DNA of 64,000 nucleotides, from contig NC_051131.1 in the NCBI RefSeq assembly GCF_014839805.1, positions 3,336,913-3,400,912 on the forward strand. The letters are read 5' to 3'. The position numbers were made by a program, and so were the translations under genes. Source of the stretch: Manduca sexta (lineage: Eukaryota > Arthropoda > Insecta > Lepidoptera > Sphingidae). The notes under the pieces were generated by a model, which saw only the letters and a list, made by a program, of their open reading frames with translations, did not search any database and was not told where the DNA came from. Shown here piece after piece: positions 36,190-50,209 of the stretch; position 1 is the stretch's first letter, and each line of letters starts with the position of its first letter.

Positions 36190-36455
36190 AAACCAAATAA
36201 ACACATCACGAATTATTCCACGGAGAGGTTTGCAGACGCAACCAGGGCTCCCATTTTTCGCCAAGGTTCCCGTCCCATGATGTGATAGGGGCCGAGCCTA
36301 TCGCTAACTAAAATCTAAAATATTGCAATAAACACATCACGCATTTATCCCCGAAGGGGTTTGCAGAGACGTAACCAGGGCACTCACTTTTCGCCAAGTA
36401 TTCCATCTCATGATATGATAGCCGAGCCTATCGCCATATCTGTAATCTAAAATAT
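36190..36455 (+). repeat. Two head-to-tail copies of a ~130-bp lepidopteran repeat
   Basis: Copy 1 (about 36196-36325) and copy 2 (about 36329-36455) share AATAAACACATCACG, then GGTTTGCAGA, AACCAGGGC, TTTTCGCCAAG, CATGATRTGATAG, GCCGAGCCTATCGC and AATCTAAAATAT, in the same order. The copies differ at many sites, so the duplication or insertions are not recent. A third diverged copy lies in reverse orientation at 53098-53205. The unit is common in Lepidoptera as I know it; its class is unclear. Confidence 0.75.
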
Positions 36456-39400
36456 CGCTATTTACAAAACCAATGTTGCTCATTTCGTAAGTTAACGAAA
36501 AAATCTGCGCATTAGGCACAGGCATTCAAAATTACAATGAAAGTAGAATGTTAATGAAACGCTCGCATTGTTCACCTTTACGGCTGATGAAGAACGTTAG
36601 GTCAAACACACGAAATATTTCAGTAATACTTTATACGACCTCGCAGACTACGCAAGTGATTTGTGGAACGTCTGTCAAAACTTTTAGCAATGTTATTAAA
36701 TGGTTATCAATCAAATAACCATATAATTAACAAACTAAAATTACGGTATGACGTGTTTTCTACAATAAAAACATCGCACAAAAAGTACAATATAAAATTA
36801 TATGGTATCGATACCAAAAGGAATCTGTACACTATATCGAGGGAGTATGGTCCTTATAAACCAAAAAGTCTATACACTGGCGAAATTATGGTTTGGATGC
36901 CCGTGCAAGCTACAATCATCTCTTGATTTAGATTACCGATAGTCTTGCAAAGCTGCGTAAGCTAGAGCGCGTGCAAAAACTCAGACCTTGTGCAGCGCAA
37001 AAAATCAATTCAAAAACGCTTTATGCTTACTGCGAGCTTTATTTTTTTTAAGTACTAAATGATGCATTGCGAAAATTTTATACTTTGTACATAATACGCA
37101 AATCAAATCTAAATTTAATAACAAATATAATAGAAAAATCACAGAATTCTCAAGAAATATAATAAAGAAACGCCACGAAAGCGTGGCAGTAATATAAAAT
37201 ACGAGATTCCAGTAGAAAGTTAAAATAAGACCGAACACTACAGTCGTTGGCTTCAGACGTTTTGCCGGATGGCCGAAGCCGAGCCACTCAAACCAGAAAA
37301 AGATGGGCCAACTAGCTCAAGGGCGACTCTGGGTGCCTACCAAGGTTTTTGTCGCCAGTTTCGTCAATTATGTAACGAGTAATTAAATGAGAAAAGGGAT
37401 TAAGCGTTTAATTTAAAGGTTTTCGGCCTAATTTAATTCTGATCACCTGTCATTGTATAAATATTTAATGGTGGCGTTCTTGAGATGGCTCAAAATACAG
37501 CTTTATATACCGTTACCAAAATAATCGACAGTAACGTTTGTTCATTTGTGAAGTCATCACCTCAGCCTATTATAGCTCGAAGTGCTCTTCCAACAATATT
37601 AAAAGGCACCCTGGATAGTGAGTTTTCAACTACTTGGCGATCAAATGGGAAACTCCGTCATTGTACTGATCATGTGACTGGGATAATAGAAAATATATTT
37701 ATGTCAATATTAAATTCTGTAGGACATAAAGGTTATTACTGTTTTTTCTTCTTACAATATTAAGATGCCAATGAAACTCTTTTTACTAACTAATGATGTC
37801 CTATTAATATATTTATGGAAGTACACATCCTTCCATCTCGTGTCACGGGCGAATAAGGTCGATGCACCGAATCGCGCGGTTCGTGTGTAAGTCGGCAAAT
37901 ATGTGGATCTATAACGGTAAAGACTACAATCATTGATTTTCACTCTCGACAATTTAAAACTTTAAGCCGTACCTCGGTCTGATTTAAAGCCGATGCAGCA
38001 ACATTGTGAACACGTAAGCGTATTTGAATGAGTTTTCCTTGTACCATTGTATATAAACATTGTAGGTAAAGCGATAAAACCGCTAGCATACACAGTTCAT
38101 TCAAAAAACGTACTTTTTACATGTGTGTATACATGTCTACTATTTCGAATATATAAGCTACTTTATTTAAGTAATAATTAAATATTCTCATGTACTTTAA
38201 TTTATCAGAAGCGTAGCTATGTTTGTCTACGTAATGAATAAAGCATTGTATTTTATGTTATTTGAATGATCTTATTTAAGCGATTTTAACTATCACCGTT
38301 TTGTGAAAATAATTTCAAATTTAACGCGACATAGCTAAAATCACAAATGCCTATTAGTAAGTCCTTAAAGTGAAAAGCAAACAGGATGCTGTACAAAATA
38401 ATCATAAATCAATTAGCAAAAATTCCACTACGAATCGTACATAAAATATAAACGCGGCTATAACCATTATTAATAATCTCGCTTGTCCAGCTATTCGGTT
38501 TTCCTTGACCACTGGATAATGACGCGAACGCGGTCTAACTTGTAATAATTTGCTCTTAAGGGTAAACTGAATTATAATCGTTGTGGACGGTTATAATGTG
38601 CCAACTGCCTGTCCCTCGCGATCTCTATTTACATTAAGGACCCGTTGTTTTCGAGCGTTAAATGTTTTTGGGCTTTAGTACTGACAAAACAAAGTCTGCG
38701 TTTAATTTATAAACTTTGTGGACTACATTTTTTATGACCACTAAAGTTTACTGATGGTTTGAGATTGTCATTTCGCGTAAATGTGATGCGGTGTTTATTA
38801 TAAAAACTATTATTGTCAAACGATCTTTGTTCTCTTTGTAAGATAATTTACAGTCGTTTTCAATAAATGATCCTAATCTCAATCTTCAATCCGATTGCGG
38901 GAATGAACCAATCGAAGTAACTCATTTGTTAGCATGTCAATAAACTTTGTCCTGATTGGTTCATTTTTGAGATGAGCGAATAAGGCGATTGGGGCGCTTA
39001 TTGAGCATACAAGTTAAATAACTAGTTTGGGCATGTCTGTCGACGCCAAACCTACATCCTACATTCAGATATAAATTAACCGTTACCTACAATATTTAGG
39101 AATATAATTTATTCGTTAATTTATTAGAATGTTCGCAATAGGAAAACGTAGCATTAAGTAATTAAACAAAACAATGTTGTAGTTAATTCAAATCAATTTG
39201 TTATTTAACTAAACAATAATTTACGGGCTTATAACGGTCATAACGTTTTTGCATTCTGTATAATTAAATTTTATGGGTTGTAGGATATCCTGGTACATAA
39301 TAAACAGATGGAATCTTTTGATGTGCAAGTATTTCAATAAATTTTCATAAATATTTACAATTCTGTGACATAGATTTTTTAAAGACTATTGAAATAGAAT

Positions 39401-42400
39401 TCAGCTATTTCACACGTAAATAAGGATATTTTATATTATATTTTAGTCAGTAAAGTTGAAATGTATTGTCAATTAAATGTCGTATGCCATTCAAATATTG
39501 TTAGTTTTTTGTTAATATAATGGAAGTCTTATGTATATTTTTGTGTTAAACATTATCATTTTCCTCATAGTTGTTCTTTTATAATACATTTCTAATAGTT
39601 TTGGATTGAAATAGACATGCTTAATGTTTTGCGTTTTTGGTAAAAAGACGACAAATTCGTGGACTTATTCAAGTATCAAACTTCATTTGTTTTTCTTGTT
39701 AAGGATTATCGTTGCAAGAAATAATGACGGCACATCAAAATTATACTTATCTCTAATTACATTCATTCGCAAAAACAATAATATAAAAATGCAACACAAA
39801 TAGCGATAATAAACAAGCCATTATAAAATGACATTTATTTTTTATCGCGTGTGCAAAAACAAGTGCTTTTTATACCGTCCCAAAGAACATTGTATTTAGA
39901 AGGGGCGCAACAATAAGGTTGATTGTCGTTAACCCCTTTGGCTTTGCCATTAGCGGAACAGGCAGGGCGGCACCGGATGTCGAGGGCTTGGTGACTAGCT
40001 GCCTAGGTTTTATATGTACTTAGAATAAAAAGCTGTATATTAGTCATTGCTTTATACTGTGGTCTCGCTCGGAATGTTAAACTAATTTAAACCAAAATAA
40101 TTACTTATGTTTTATTTAGATATTTATTTAGCGCCGAACAATATGTATACGCGAATTAATGCTACAGGCATTCTCAGTCATTCATCTATAGCTGTGCAAC
40201 TAAAATATGAAAATGAAGAATAGGCAAATAAAAAATTATAACAAATATTAATTTAACCTATTACTAAATTAAAAACTCCGCTTAGCTTGCTTTTATCTAA
40301 AGCTTATTAAGTAGTAAATTAGTGCTGAGTTTTTCGGCAAAGTTGCTAACCAAGAATAGTATCGCGTTCTTGCGGACTTCTCAAAATGAATTTTCATAGT
40401 TTAGTTGAATTTATAAATGCAAATAGCCTATAGATTGACACTTTCTTAAACATACAGACACGCAAGTTTCGTTTGCAACTATAATTTCATATATCGATCA
40501 TAATAAGGAAAACGAAAGGATGTAGTTTCTACAATTTACTCAAGTACAAATTATAAAATTATAGCTAGGTGCGTGTTAATAGCTTGTCTGGTTTATGTAT
40601 AGTGGTTAGTCATTAAATAGTAGTTATTCGATTTATTTGTATGATGGATAATTTTGCAATTAAAACACGAACAAACAAATTGATAACAAATGAATAAAAA
40701 CAAATAACTTTGAATTAAAATTTTACCGTATTTCACGTTCAAACGAATGTTGATTGTACTCGTTTTAAACACGAAGAAATCAAGTTTGGCTGAGATATGT
40801 TTTACTAACAAATTCAAGATATTTTTCCCTTATCTCATTTTTGCAACTTTTAACAACTTTGCTTCATCGATGCAAATATTTACATCGATGATTAATGTAA
40901 TATTTGATAACAAATTTCACAAGAAATGCTATAAAGATAACCTTTAAAATATAGCATTGGTATAAGGACATCCGACACACACTGAAGGACACCTCCCTAA
41001 TCCCGAAGCGTAATGTAAATTTGACATAAATATAATTTGAACGCGCCCTACTTTCCCTTGTAAAGGTTCGCCCCATGGGCACCGCGCCCTGGACGAAACT
41101 TAGCCCCGTGTTATCGACCTCTGTAATTGTGTACTATAATTATGAATCCCGGACAATGATTTAATGAAAATTATAGTATTAAATTGCGTTGTGCATGTCG
41201 AATCGCAATGAGCCGCAAAGGTCGCACCAGCGATGGAATGCTATGTCATAACGGGTTCTTTAAGGACGTGTGAAGTAACATTTCTGCGTGCCAACATAAC
41301 GATGACTGAAGAGTGCTTGTAGTTTTGGAAAAAATGATATAAATAAAATTTATAAAGCCGCAAAATTCAGACAGCCTTATCAATGTTTTAATAAATCAAG
41401 TTATATCTATAGCATGAAAGCATTCATTGAAGATGGTGTTGTTATAGCAAACACTATTGTTATTTTTCCAATAAACATTTGCCTCCCCCACAGCGGGCAC
41501 CCTCCGTTGGTGCTGCGAGATTGGAATGCTAAATTACGGGTGTACCATTGATTTTTGGACACGCACTGTGCCTTCAACGTCGAAATGATCTACCAAGTTT
41601 TTGGAGAAAATTTTGGTAATACAAAACCAGGTTTAATACAGAAAATTCATTGCTTATTTTATATTCGTTTATTGGTCGTATAGATAAATAAATTTCGCTT
41701 TAGATAACTCAGTGCAAATGGGAAAAATAACTAGTTATTTGCCCGATTGGAGACTGCAATTGAAGAAATTTCGCTTCTCTATCACAGTCCAGTGTTTATA
41801 TCAGAACTAATAATAGCATATTACTCGTTGTTTTTTGCTTATCTCAATTGCCTAGGTTCGTACGAATTGCGACACATGCATGAATCTTACTTGAAGTCGA
41901 CGAAGTACCATTTATTTATATTTTACTTTCTTTAAAAATCATGCGTAAATAGTGAACACTGATAAGAATATAATTAATCAATCTGCGAACATTTTTCGAG
42001 ATAACGATAAGGATAATACTTAATTGGTAATGCGGTTTCACGATTTATAAGAAATAGTAATCATTGTATCAAAATATATAATTATTTTTGGAAAGCTTAA
42101 GTAACTATAGCTAATTACTCATTCTAATTCTTATCACTAAGGATATATTATAAGACTGCAATCTATACGACATTTAAATCATATATAAAAAAAAAAAAAA
42201 CCTGAAAGTTTATAGAACAGATGCGATGAGATCGATGCAGTTTATAAATAAAAACTCAACACTTTATTCTCACAAATAAGTACAGGGCCGAGTTATATGA
42301 AAACAACTTGAGATTTTTTTTATATCGCGGACACGTCAATATCCGAGACGGGCGCGGATGGAACTACCAAATAAAAGGCCCATCGCGAGGGCGGAGGGGC

Positions 42401-45400
42401 GCGTCGGAGCGTTACCATGTGTGAGCTGTTAACAACCAAACAATTCATGCGTGCCTTTCTCTGCAACATATTTTCTACAAGCGTGGTGTAGCCACAACAT
42501 GACAACATTATAGTTGCATGCCTTACACTAGAACATCAAGTGTGCAGATGTGGATATCAAATGGACACAAAAACAACATTCGATCAAGATACTGAAGTGC
42601 TTGAAGCTCGCCGAGGCCAAACCGCTTATGTGTGAAATACTTCGTATAAATATGGTGGGAATTTACCCTGAGAAATTTATTTTAAAAAATTCAGACGACT
42701 TTCTCAGACCATTATTTGGCTTTTCTATGTGAAAGTAGCACGTGGAGTATTCTTGGTATTATTCAATTTAACAATAACGCGCTGTTGCACGAGATGTAAC
42801 CTTGCGAACGCCAGGTTATTACGTAAATAACAATTGTATCAGATCCATAATGATCTTAAATTGGCAATCCGTTTCGCTTGGTCGATTCAATTGCGTGCAA
42901 TAAGCGGACTGATCGGATGCGCAGAATCAGCTTGCACTAACCATTGAGTAGATGCAACAAACAGATTTGCCGCTAGATTTCTCATTTGCATGTAATATAC
43001 GAGTTGTACCATTTTCTGGTTCGTTAAACACAATCATCGACGAAATTACGCCAACAGACGCGCTAGATCAACCGAGCAGTTCATAATAGATCGTTACGAT
43101 GATTCATTATGATGAAAGTAACAAGTCACTTGTAAAAACAAAAGTACATCACCAAACACAAAACCGTGGCCGTGAGAATGGAGTAATTCCAGACGCTAAT
43201 TGGTTGTGCCTCTATTAACGTTTTAGACACCGGCTATGAAAAGTATTTTACACGTTCCATGATAGTTTAGGTAATCGTTTGGACAAATTTATTTCTTTTT
43301 ATATTATACAATACATAAAAAATTGTTTGTGCAGTTCTCTAATAATACCTTTTACCGTAACATCGAAATTGAAAATTGTCAATTGATTCTATTTTTACCT
43401 CAGATGAGCACTAAAAACGAGGCAATTAAGTTGTCCAGACAGCAATATCCTGTCCACTCAAACCCGGGCAAATAAAGTGAATCGTTAATTTAATTTACTT
43501 TGCCTATTTGCACCCGGAGGCTATCTTCGCTGATTGGATAAGAGTGGTGTCGACAGCACTTCAGGTTTGTTGATCTTCTAATAACAGCCAAATTAGATCA
43601 ACGCCACTTGGATTGTTGTTATTGTAGTCATAAGGTTGATATTCGTAAATTTTAATACAAACTTTATTTACTAATAACTTGCATACTGTATCCAGGTATT
43701 TAGATTAACGTTCGGTATTACAACGTGCGCAACAGGCGACTCGACCAGCGCAATTTCATTGTCGGTTGCATTGACAATCTAGGCCATAACGTTTACTCGA
43801 AGGAGATAATTTTCCTTTGAACTTCTCAAGTATCGCACTCGGTTTGCGGCCTTGACTCGTACTGGTCGATGCTGGCCATATGGTGATGCAAACGCTTTGC
43901 ATTTCGACTCGTGAGAAGTGCCCTACATGGTACGTTCGTGACCTTGCGCTATAGATGTGAAATCGAACCAAAAATAGGGTCACAATATACCAAAACGTGA
44001 GCAGTCAATCACTCGTTCGAATGCTAACGGTGAATGCCGAACGAGAGAAATATACATGGACCGGTAACTTGCAAATGATGAAGCCCGTAACATCTTGGAT
44101 TGTTTTTATTAGAACAAAAAATTTGTGAAATGGTGACATTTGGGTAATTATTTTTTTAATGACCGGCTTTGGTACGTTACTTGCGCTAGCTTTTCTTTTA
44201 AAAAATAAATATTCTAATCTAGAACTTAGTCTATCTGTGTCGATGATCTGTGTGCAAAATTTTGTATAAAATATTTATTTACTTTTAACGGTAAATCTTA
44301 GACATAGTATTATTAGTATATTAATGTTGAAATTTTTTTATGTTACTTTATTATTCATTTTAATTTGAACTAAGATTTAAAGGCCGTAATAATGGGAACA
44401 ATGGATTTGTATTTTGTATGCAGACGTGTTGAGATTGCGTGCTGGCGCCGTCGCCGCGCCACGTACCTCAGAGCAGGTTAAGAAACATATATGACAATGT
44501 ATCATATGTTTTTAATATAAATTAGAGAAAATATTTTTTTAATATTGGCGTGATAAGAAACGCCACGCTAGCGCATTAATAGATTCATTGTCCCCCTGAA
44601 CTTTTAAATTACAAAATTAATTACGGCACTGCCATGAGTGATGTTAGAAACACAAACTAAATTATATATTTTTTACTATAAATAAAATTATATTCCTCAT
44701 ATTTAGATTACAATTTACACTAACTGTAACTTCGTTTGCAAACATTGCCTGGAATTGTATCCAGCCTGACAGATGTAAGTTAATATTTCTGTCTTAAACC
44801 GTGCTGCGTCACACCTCAGTAGATACTTAGCCTTACTAACTTTACAAGACATAACGCCCTAGCGCAGCCCTGAGCACAACTGCTCTACATAGAGCGCCAT
44901 GTGGGCGCAGGAAGTGCAATTGCGCGATACAACGTTTTCGGCACTGGGGCAATTAACACCCGCATAAAATAAATTATTACAAAACTTAATTAGCCACCTC
45001 ATCTTACATAACACTGAACATCTGTGTTAATGGAACATTTTGTATAACCAACACGAAGAATTTTTTTATATAAATGAAATCGCATTTTACATTTAAGATT
45101 CTAAAAATTAAAGCTGTACTTAATCAGAGGCGTCGTGTGGTAATTTTGAAAAAAAAAATTAGACCATGTCATGCGTGTTAATTCCTAGCAGCTTGGTTTT
45201 GGGTTAATATGCTGTTCGTGCAAGTGCTGCAGCCGCAATACGAAAACCAAGTGTTAATATTGAATATTACGATATCAGTGGCGAACACATAGCGGTGGTG
45301 ATCTTATTTAATACTTTGACTTAATGATTAAGAAATTTAGTGGCCGAGAAATGTAACAATTTTAGTGACATGAATTTTCGAGACAAGCGCAAAAAAAGAA

Positions 45401-48400
45401 ATATTTACAGTGGGGTGCTGCCATACAAACACACATATTCAAGTTCCCTCTGAATACCAAATAATTTAAACAGCCAAATAAGAATTTAACATATTAACAA
45501 TTAAACTGAATGAGTCACGGTGTCCACGCGTGCGTAACTGGCGCGGCGGACGGCGCGGGCTGCGCGCGAGTGCGATTCAACGCTATGCTTGTTCCAACAT
45601 GCGACTTAATGCACAAGATACGAAGACTTTAATCTGGTTACAGCGAGATCGCATCCGTGTCATTGCGTCTAGTGACCTGGCTCGCTCTGGAGTCGGGCCG
45701 CATTGGGCCTGCAATAAGATCCTCTGTGCACGGCGGCGGAACCGTCGACGCACAGCCACGGATATCGAGTTCAAAACTATACAATTATTGATTCATTCAC
45801 TACAACGGAACGGTTTGTTTCACACGAGAATACTCAGAGGCACTTGTAAGGTGTCCGGTGATATGAAGACGATCCGACATGCACTAATATGATTAAACTT
45901 CAGTATATTTTCACGGTCAACACAGTTTTTAATTACTTTTTGTTCAACTTTCGGATGAACTTAAATAATTAGTCTGATATTACCTTCTGATATCGTTTCT
46001 GCTTATTTACCAAAATAAACCATACAAAAGACCCATTCAATTATTAAAAGCTTAACAGGTAGAGAGAGGGTGCTCGTGGACTCTTAAAGCGGCTTGCGCA
46101 AAGAAGCCCTCGACGTGCGACTTTGTAAAGCAATGGCTTTATCAGATATATCACTAACAGTATCAAATAGCGTTTAAATCAATTGAAAAGGTACTTAAAC
46201 ATGTGAAGAAAATCTTTAAAAAATATTATTTAATTTATTTTCCTTGTTCAACTATGCGTAATAAAATAAAATATAAATTCTTCAGTAAACTATTTGCGTA
46301 AACACATGAAAGCATCGAGTCAGTTTGATGAGACGTAAATTATTTAGCTCATAAAATACATACTGCCGTTTAATCCAAGACTGCAGGCTGCAGATCTGGT
46401 TATGTCTAATTATATCGCGACGTCCCCATTCGCGCGCCACGCGTTCCAGACAACTCGCTACTTAGGGGAAACTTATGAATATAGAATATCTGGATTTGTC
46501 TTCCAAATGTCGCTAAAAATGGCCTTCAGGAATTTATACTGCGTCGCTATGGTCTTCATTTTATTTGCGCAGTAATGACTTCAAAATACTTTGGGTAAAA
46601 TCGAAACATACATAGGTATTTAGATAATAGGTATTGTGAGCATGACGATACATACTTACCTATATATTTATCCACTATCTATGTATCTATATGTAGATGA
46701 TAAATACACCTATTTCATACATCTGCATCGACAATTGCAAGAGCAGAACAATACCGACATAATGACCAAGTGCCCCCTAACTCCTAGGCAATTGTCGACA
46801 GTTGATATAGAATTATGAAAACTACACGCCTTATAAACTTTGCAAGTCCGTACAAAATGGATAAAGTCAGGTACAAATGAGTGCCTAATGAATGCAATCT
46901 GCGAAACGGCAAAAGTTTTCACGACATTAAAGTTAGACGTGACAGCCTAGGGGTTTCTCTTAGGTTTTAATATAGAAAGTTATGAGACAAGGCTTATTTA
47001 TTTTAATGTCTATTTTATTCGATGGATGCACGTTTTTACTGATCCTCTGTGTAGTAAAATGTAACGCAATTTGTTTGATATATTATAATGAACTTAGAGC
47101 GAGACAAATTGATGGATTATTCACATACCTCGCGTGGTTTTACTGTGAGAACTTTTATGGACGAGAACTAATAAAATACGAATATTGCACGTTGCTACAT
47201 CGGGAACTTCGGCTCCGACGATATTTCATTTCGGCATGTTTGGACTGGACTTTTTAAAAGGCGATGTTCAAACATAGATCTGACGCGCCGGTGCATTTCC
47301 GCATTGGTATGAGTTATAAGACGGTGATATTAGGAGAGATTTACGAGGCTTGTTAGCCGTTTCTAATGTTCCAATTATGCTAGTTTGGAGAGCGACAAAT
47401 CACTGCAGTGTCAAGTTTGTACGTCATCATGAATGGCAAAGTCGGGCGAGTGTAGATACGAGTTTCATAATAGGATAATGGAGGCTGGCCAGTGTGACGG
47501 ACGAGCGAAGGCCGCTCTCCCAACCTACTAATACGTAAATGTACACAAACTGCACAATGTGGTTGAACACGACTCGCTAAATAAGCGATTTCCGTCGGCA
47601 GCAGGCAGTCAACGCACCACAACGGTCTTATTCTAGCGAACTTTCGAAATAATATCATTATCGACTTAAACTCCCCTCGTTTAATATACTGTGCCGCAAT
47701 AAAAGTTAATTAGAAACATTTTAGTAGTAGTTTTGACAGCATACGTACCCACTACTAAGACTTAGGTTCATCATTTCTGAGTAATAAAAGAAATATATAT
47801 TAGAATTTTCTTTACAAAGCATAAATGCTATGAACAATATAAAAAAATATGATGTACCTACAATACTCAAATAAGCAACTAAATCGTGAATAACAGGAAA
47901 TACGTACGATACGTGTTTATTTATAGCGTTTACTGACGGTATTAACAGGCATTATCAAATTAAAATTTGATTAGCGGCTGCTTCCACATAATGTTTGGAC
48001 AATATGTTAAGCTCGTCGTCAACCCTCACAAATTAATAATAAGCACATCTGAAAGATTTGACTTTAAAATTTGAATGCCTTTATAAATTAAATTTGCTCA
48101 GCATCTAAATGACAAATAATTACATTCACATATAAAACGTATCATAACCACTAAACATACCAGACTTTATTATAAACACTCTACAAAAATCCAATGGTAC
48201 GAATACATTTTAACAAAGCTAACTACATTCACAACGTGACATAAAACGGCGCCAACGTTCCCAAAATGGCAACATCCTTCGAACGTGAAAACAATAATCG
48301 CCATCGTTATGGCGGCCTGTACGAACGCTTTGTACCCGTGTACAAACATGGATGATTATATCAATTGTATGTCGGTCAATAGCTAGCATAGGCCTCTCCC

Positions 48401-48840
48401 ACCGCGGGTCAATAAACACCGCGTGGGAGTTAGATTGTGATGGCCAAGTAAGGCGGACCAGTTGGAAAACGAACGATTTACTAGTTTTCTAAGGAGCGCA
48501 AGCGCACCTGAGATTACTCTACCAGTAAATCACGACAATCATTAGTCCTAGTAGTAATTAGTAATCAAAAATACGAAAATCATTAAATGAACTGTACACT
48601 TCTGACAAAACAATAGTTTTGAAGATGTACAATCCAGTAAACCAAATTTCAACATAACGATTTATTTTGCTTTCGTATATATATTTCAAACAGTTCACAT
48701 TTCTATACAAAAATATATATATTAATATCATAATTTGAAGCGAAATTTATTTTAGTTTCTGCAGGTTTAAAGATTATTTAATCACGTTACATATTTGTAA
48801 AGATAAAATGTAAAAGTTTACATAATGTATGTTGTTGGCA
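36456..48840. other. Long gene-free stretch
   Basis: About 12.4 kb of AT-rich DNA with scattered GC-rich patches (41060-41110, 42340-42420, 44790-44950, 45520-45760). A short open frame of 37 codons starts at 37269 (reported as a candidate only). No splice-bounded exon, tRNA or complete element was recognised. It may be intron of the minus-strand gene at 31906-32000, regulatory DNA, or both. Confidence 0.35.
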
Positions 48841-48879
48841 GTTTGTTTGTTGGCGTCCGAAATAAGACACAGGCCAGCT

Positions 48880-48940
48880 GTGTCAAGAGCACGTGTGTGT
48901 TGCGCGCGGCGGCCACGAGACGAGCACACGTGCAGGCTCC
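48880..48940. promoter_or_regulatory. GC-rich patch with two CACGTG E-boxes
   Basis: Perfect CACGTG palindromes lie at 48890-48895 and 48927-48932, with a CAGCTG at about 48875, inside a CpG-rich patch (GCGCGCGGCGGCCACGAG). It sits about 110-150 bp before the candidate first coding exon at 49042. CACGTG is the core for bHLH factors of the Myc/Max, Clock/Cycle and USF type. Confidence 0.4.
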
Positions 48941-49041
48941 CGCACCAGATAGGGTAAGAGTGGAACGAAAGAACGGGTTTTGAAAGCCACTGTCATTTAC
49001 AGGGCAGTTACTGAACGAATAACCCAAAAACTAATATTAAA

Positions 49042-49089
49042 ATGGCAATGACTATGGACTTGAGCAACAAAATTGACTATCATTTACAC
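49042..49089 (+). CDS. Candidate first coding exon of an unidentified gene
   Basis: An ATG in context AAAATGG opens 16 codons, MAMTMDLSNKIDYHLH, and the frame ends exactly at a perfect donor CAC|GTAAGT (phase 0). A possible 5'-UTR acceptor (CATTTACAG) lies at about 49000, and a CpG-rich patch with E-boxes lies just upstream. No later exon was found in the remaining 15 kb, so the downstream gene body, if real, is distant. The peptide is too short to assign. Confidence 0.35.
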
Positions 49090-49095
49090 GTAAGT

Positions 49096-50027
49096 TATTG
49101 TGCACGAATTGTAATTTATAATTGCAATGACTACCCCCTTGATTTGCTATAATAAAATTACATTTCGTATATTATTTGTTCGGAAACTACAGCGTTAATG
49201 ATAGTGGCTCTTTCATACCACTTTTCCCCTTCATGGGGGAACTGTCAGCAGAGGCCGCTGTACATTATCGTTATTGAGATAATTTATCAAAACGGCTAAG
49301 AAAGAAATATGTTCTAATGAAGTGATCAACATCTTCCTGTTCATATCTCACTCAATCTTATTTCGTTGGTCCTATTACAATCAGAATTTATTACTTCCAT
49401 TAAGGAGGACGGTAAAATTTAGTTATAAGATTTAAAATATGTGTCACGATTAGGAATAGATATTCCATTTCATCCAAACTATATTTACGACCATTCTGTT
49501 CATCTACCATTTATATAATAGTAGACTGACTTCCTAGAGTTTAGACTTTAGTTTTTACCACAAAAATAGTTATCAAACATCTCTACATAGATAATTAAAA
49601 ATACTGAAAAATATATCAAACACTTATTCAGGGATTAATTTACCAAAAATGAAATAAATAATTTCAAAAACATAATGAAATCCGTATCTATTAAAAACCC
49701 ACGACTCGATAGACTTTATTCGACAACACGACCTTTCCTATCCATGAACGGTTTACGATGCTCAAAATAGAATATCCGACACGTGAATCATTTGCTGACC
49801 GTACATATACGGTGTCCTGGTGCAACAGATATGGCAAGGACTCTTCCTCCGAGTTCAATGCCCGTGCTTTTGCATTGTATCGCTACAGCGTCTGCATATT
49901 GATCACGGGCCGACACCCCGAGCCAACTGCACCCGACTACACAACTCACATAATATACAATACTATCATCAAAAGGAACTACACCGCTTTGTATACAAAA
50001 ATAACAGATTTCGCTTTTCTAGAGTGT
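49096..50027. other. Non-coding, follows candidate exon
   Basis: AT-rich, with a moderately GC-rich run at 49790-49930. Open frames there lack homology and run into the adjacent retroelement tail, so none is called. Confidence 0.35.
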
Positions 50028-50032
50028 AACTA

Positions 50033-50209
50033 CTGGACATAATGAGACTCAACATCACATGCCTCAGGATGGGAGTGCAGTGGAATACCAAACAATACTT
50101 TGTAATTCAAGGTATTGGATGGTGTTTCTACTGTTTATGGGCGGTCGTATCGCTTACCATGAGGCGAACGGCAAGCTCGTCTCGTCATTCAAAGCAATAA
50201 AAATAATAT
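50033..50209 (+). mobile_element. LINE/SINE 3' tail, copy A
   Basis: This copy contains ACTGGACATAATGAGACT, CATGCCTCAGGATGG, GTGGAATACCAAACAATACT, TTCAAGGTATTGGATGGTG, TTTATGGGCGGTCGTATCGC and GGCGAACGGCAAGCTCGTC, ending in AAAGCAATAAAAATAA. The same ordered blocks occur in reverse at 62603-62760, so this is an interspersed family, of the kind found widely in moths and butterflies. No open reading frame is kept. Confidence 0.75.

Noticed and set aside
45530..45892. 120-codon plus-strand frame in a GC-rich patch
   Set aside because: It starts without an ATG at its left limit, is rich in Arg from CpG-rich DNA, overlaps an opposite-strand frame, and shows no domain or splice context.
49758..50042. 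94-codon plus-strand frame
   Set aside because: Its 3' end runs into the LINE/SINE tail at 50033 and it shows no domain.
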